The notes under the pieces: model-generated
The model's database searches: none
Told to the model about the DNA's origin: nothing
What the model saw: only the letters and a program-made list of their open reading frames with translations
Shown: piece after piece, positions 5,544-7,631 of the stretch
How the letters are laid out: each line of letters begins with the position of its first letter
How positions within the stretch are numbered: position 1 is the stretch's first letter
Source of the DNA: Acidobacteriota bacterium
GTDB taxonomy: Bacteria > Acidobacteriota > Vicinamibacteria > Marinacidobacterales > SMYC01
NCBI GenBank assembly: GCA_029263435.1
Contig: JAJCXL010000409.1
Location: 1 to 7,631 of the forward strand
Length of the DNA stretch: 7,631 nucleotides
Direction of reading: 5' to 3'
Translations under genes and position numbers: made by a program

Positions 5544-7373
5544 ATGCCTTACGAAGTCCTGGCGTTGAAGTACCGCCCGAAAGTCTTCGAGGACCTCATC
5601 GGCCAGGAAGCCGTGACCCGCACGCTCACGAACGCGATCCAACAGAATCGGATCGCACACGCGTTCTTGTTCGCCGGCGTTCGCGGCGTCGGGAAAACCA
5701 CGACCGCCCGGATTCTGTCGAAAGCGCTCAACTGCGAGCGGGGTCCCACGGTGAGGCCTTGCGGCGAGTGCGCTGCCTGCACGGAGATCGCGCGCGGGAG
5801 CTCGCTCGACGTGCTCGAGATCGACGGCGCGAGCAATAACGGCGTGGAGCAGGTTCGTGAGCTCATCGATGGCGCTCGCTACGCGCCGTCTCGCGATCGC
5901 TTCAAGATCTACATCATCGACGAAGTCCACATGCTCTCGACGCCGGCGTTCAACGCCCTGCTCAAGACGCTGGAAGAGCCGCCCCCAGCGGTGAAGTTCA
6001 TTTTCGCGACCACCGAGCACCACAAGATCCCGGACACCATCGTGTCGCGGTGTCAGGAGTACGAGTTTCGAACCGTCGCGCCGGCGTTGATTTTCCAGCA
6101 GCTCTCGCACATCGCTCGCGAAGAAGGCATCGAGGTCTCGGAGCCGGCGATCCGCGCGGTCGCGCGAGCGGCCTCCGGAAGCCTTCGCGACGGAATCTCC
6201 GCGCTCGACCAAGTCATCGCCGCCTCCGACAAGAAGATAGAAGAGCGCGACGTCACCGAGCTATTGGGGCTCATCGAGCGCGATGTGTTGGAAAAGACCA
6301 CCCGCGCTCTCATCGCTTCGGATACCGCGGAAATCATGCGGACGGTGGACGGGCTCGCGCGCGGCGGGCGCGATTTCAGGTTCTTCGCCTCGGCGCTGAT
6401 GCAGTACCTGAGAGATGTCCTCGTCGCGAAAGTCGCGCCGGACGCGACGGAGCTCATCGAGCTTCCCGGCGAGATGACCGCTTTGAAAGAGCTCTCTCAG
6501 GACTTCTCGGAAGAGGATCTTCTCAGAGCGCTCGATGTATTGACCCAAGCCGAAACCGCGCTCCGGGTGTCACCGGAGCCCCGGTTTCACTTGGAGATGG
6601 CGCTCCTGAAGCTTTCGCAGCTCAGAAAGCTCGCCTCGTTCGAAGAGCTTCTCGCGCGTTTCGAGCAAGGTGGCGGTAGCGGCGGTGCTCCGCCGCCCTC
6701 CGGAGCTCAGGCGAGAAAGAACGCGGCGCCTCGCGCTCGGACGCGAGCGGCAGAGCCAGAGAAATCCGCTCCGCCGAGGCGTCGGGCAAAGACCCCGCCG
6801 CCTCCGCCGGCGTCCCCGGCGTCCCCACGCGCCGAGCGGACCCCTCCCGCCCAGGAATTTCGCGATGGCGGTGACTGGACCTCCGACGTCCCGCCGGTAG
6901 GTGAGACCAAGGCTAAGGACTCGGGACCCCCGCCCGCGCAGACCGCGGTCAATGGAGATGACATCGGCCAGCGGCTCGTCGAAACGCTCAGGACGAAAAA
7001 GCCGATGCTTCACGCCCTGGTGTCCCAACACGAGCAAGCGACACTCGACAATGGGCGACTCACGTTGACATTTCGGGCGGAGAGCCAAGCTCTCGCCGAG
7101 CAGCTCCAGGAGAAAAGGCTCAACGACCAGCTCACGAAGCAAGCCGAAGCGGTGGCTGGGGAGCGTCTTCGCGTCGAGGTCGAGATCCTGGCGGCCGAGG
7201 CCCCATCCGAGCCCCCGCCCGAGGAGAGTCCCCCGTCCCCCGACACCAAAGCCAATGGTTCCAGCAAGGACGAGGACGCCCTTCGCGAGCTCGCGGGGCG
7301 GGATCCGCTCGTGCGTCGATTCGTCGATACCTTCCAGGGCCAAATCGAAGGCGTCGAAAAGCCCGACCGATGA
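5544..7373 (+). CDS. dnaX: DNA polymerase III subunit tau/gamma (clamp loader ATPase)
   Basis: The product, 609 residues, is the ATPase of the clamp loader that opens the beta clamp and organises the replicase. The N-terminal AAA+ domain shows 'YRPKVFEDLIGQ' (10-21), Walker A 'GVRGVGKT' (45-52) and the four zinc-ligand cysteines (64, 73, 76, 79). These are followed by Walker B 'DEVH' (126-129), sensor 1 'FATTEHHKIP' (154-163) and the SRC arginine-finger motif (168-170). The lid and oligomerisation domain III run to about residue 370. A long Pro/Ala/Arg linker follows, about 376-450, with runs of proline. Next is a folded C-terminal region (about 470-550), a second acidic proline-rich linker (about 552-570) and a final helix with 'DPLVRRFVDTF'. 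Length is close to E. coli tau (643). I found no A-rich slippery heptamer followed by an early stop, so a frameshifted gamma form is not evident. SRP RNA lies upstream and ebfC downstream, the common linkage. Confidence 0.97.
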   Translation: MPYEVLALKYRPKVFEDLIGQEAVTRTLTNAIQQNRIAHAFLFAGVRGVGKTTTARILSKALNCERGPTVRPCGECAACTEIARGSSLDVLEIDGASNNGVEQVRELIDGARYAPSRDRFKIYIIDEVHMLSTPAFNALLKTLEEPPPAVKFIFATTEHHKIPDTIVSRCQEYEFRTVAPALIFQQLSHIAREEGIEVSEPAIRAVARAASGSLRDGISALDQVIAASDKKIEERDVTELLGLIERDVLEKTTRALIASDTAEIMRTVDGLARGGRDFRFFASALMQYLRDVLVAKVAPDATELIELPGEMTALKELSQDFSEEDLLRALDVLTQAETALRVSPEPRFHLEMALLKLSQLRKLASFEELLARFEQGGGSGGAPPPSGAQARKNAAPRARTRAAEPEKSAPPRRRAKTPPPPPASPASPRAERTPPAQEFRDGGDWTSDVPPVGETKAKDSGPPPAQTAVNGDDIGQRLVETLRTKKPMLHALVSQHEQATLDNGRLTLTFRAESQALAEQLQEKRLNDQLTKQAEAVAGERLRVEVEILAAEAPSEPPPEESPPSPDTKANGSSKDEDALRELAGRDPLVRRFVDTFQGQIEGVEKPDR

Positions 7374-7429
7374 GCGGAAACGAAGAGCTACACCGATTAA
7401 AGAGGACGACAGTGGAGAGATCGCAATGA
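7370..7429 (+). CDS. Possible 19-codon coupling ORF between dnaX and ebfC
   Basis: A short frame, ATG 7370 to TGA 7427-7429, encodes MSGNEELHRLKRTTVERSQ. Its ATG overlaps the dnaX TGA as ATGA, and its TGA overlaps the ebfC ATG, again as ATGA. It could carry terminating ribosomes from dnaX to the ebfC start. No good Shine-Dalgarno precedes it, and overlaps of this kind can arise by chance, so it may simply be the dnaX-ebfC spacer. Confidence 0.2.
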   Translation: MSGNEELHRLKRTTVERSQ

Positions 7430-7631
7430 AGATGAATCAGATCATGAAGCAGGCGCAAGCCCTTCAGGAGAAGCTCAAGAAAGAGCTCGACGCGCTCCGC
7501 GTGGACGCGAGCTCCGGCGGCGGGATGGTCTCCGTTCGGATGGACGGCCACAAGAACGTGCTGGGTGTGACCATCGACCCGGAAGTCGTCGACAAGGACG
7601 ACGTGGAGATGCTCCAAGATCTCGTCACCGC
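7426..7631 (+). CDS. ebfC: YbaB/EbfC family nucleoid-associated DNA-binding protein (3' truncated by window edge)
   Basis: The first 68 codons are present and the frame is open at the window end. The protein starts 'MKMNQIMKQAQALQEKLKKEL', the charged N-terminal helix of the YbaB family. 'GGGMVSVRMDGHKNVLGVTIDPEVV' follows (residues 32-56), its characteristic central beta sheet, and then a helix beginning 'DDVEMLQDLV'. Family members are about 100-110 residues, so roughly two thirds is visible. They form dimers that bind DNA and associate with the nucleoid; the family is usually encoded between dnaX and recR. The start at 7426 has GGAG (7414-7417) 8 bases upstream. The second ATG at 7432 is spaced less well. 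recR is the expected next gene but cannot be seen. Confidence 0.93.
   Translation, partial: MKMNQIMKQAQALQEKLKKELDALRVDASSGGGMVSVRMDGHKNVLGVTIDPEVVDKDDVEMLQDLVT

Noticed and set aside
5367..6212. 281-residue minus-strand frame over the SRP RNA and dnaX 5' half
   Set aside because: It overlaps the SRP RNA and the conserved AAA+ region of dnaX and has arginine-rich, shadow-like composition.
6995..7001. GAAAAAG in dnaX as a slippery site for a gamma product
   Set aside because: The heptamer is in the right frame, but its first base is G, so the P-site pairing after slippage is poor. The -1 frame has no early stop and runs past the dnaX end to about 7428, so it would not give a short gamma form.

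Overview
This is a GC-rich bacterial chromosomal window, by eye above 60% G+C in its coding parts, with all supported genes on the plus strand. A tripartite RND efflux system shows that the cell has an outer membrane. The SRP RNA is the short 4.5S type without an Alu domain, and the tRNA encodes its CCA end. Together these suggest a proteobacterium-like lineage. A deltaproteobacterial or myxococcal-type organism is my guess from style only, and nothing here fixes the taxon.

Positions 1-5033 hold an efflux operon in the order outer-membrane channel (3' part only), periplasmic adaptor, inner-membrane pump. The three genes are packed tightly: the adaptor's TTG start overlaps the channel's TGA stop, and the pump starts on a TTG 14 bases after the adaptor. 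The products should assemble into one pump crossing both membranes. The pump is longer than usual for its family. It has about 75 extra residues between TM6 and TM7 that look like two added membrane helices, and it carries Asn at two positions where AcrB uses Asp408 and Lys940 for proton relay.

Positions 5034-5543 contain no protein gene but are full of RNA. A perfect TATAAT box lies just downstream of the pump stop. It is followed by a 175-nt segment (5058-5232) that folds into one long rod-like hairpin of about 56 base pairs, with every bulge on its 3' strand; I could not assign it to a known RNA family. Fourteen bases later comes tRNA-Ser(GGA), which has C instead of the nearly invariant U at position 33. 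After that lies the SRP 4.5S RNA, and no terminator is visible before the next gene.

Positions 5544-7631 carry dnaX (clamp-loader tau subunit) and the start of ebfC/ybaB. The grouping tRNA-Ser, SRP RNA, dnaX, ebfC resembles the arrangement known from Bacillus and others, where recR usually follows, so recR is the likely next gene beyond the window. A 19-codon reading frame bridges the dnaX stop and the ebfC start by two ATGA overlaps.

The efflux genes are ordinary in type. The best candidates for something undescribed are the long hairpin RNA, the C33 tRNA and the enlarged RND pump.
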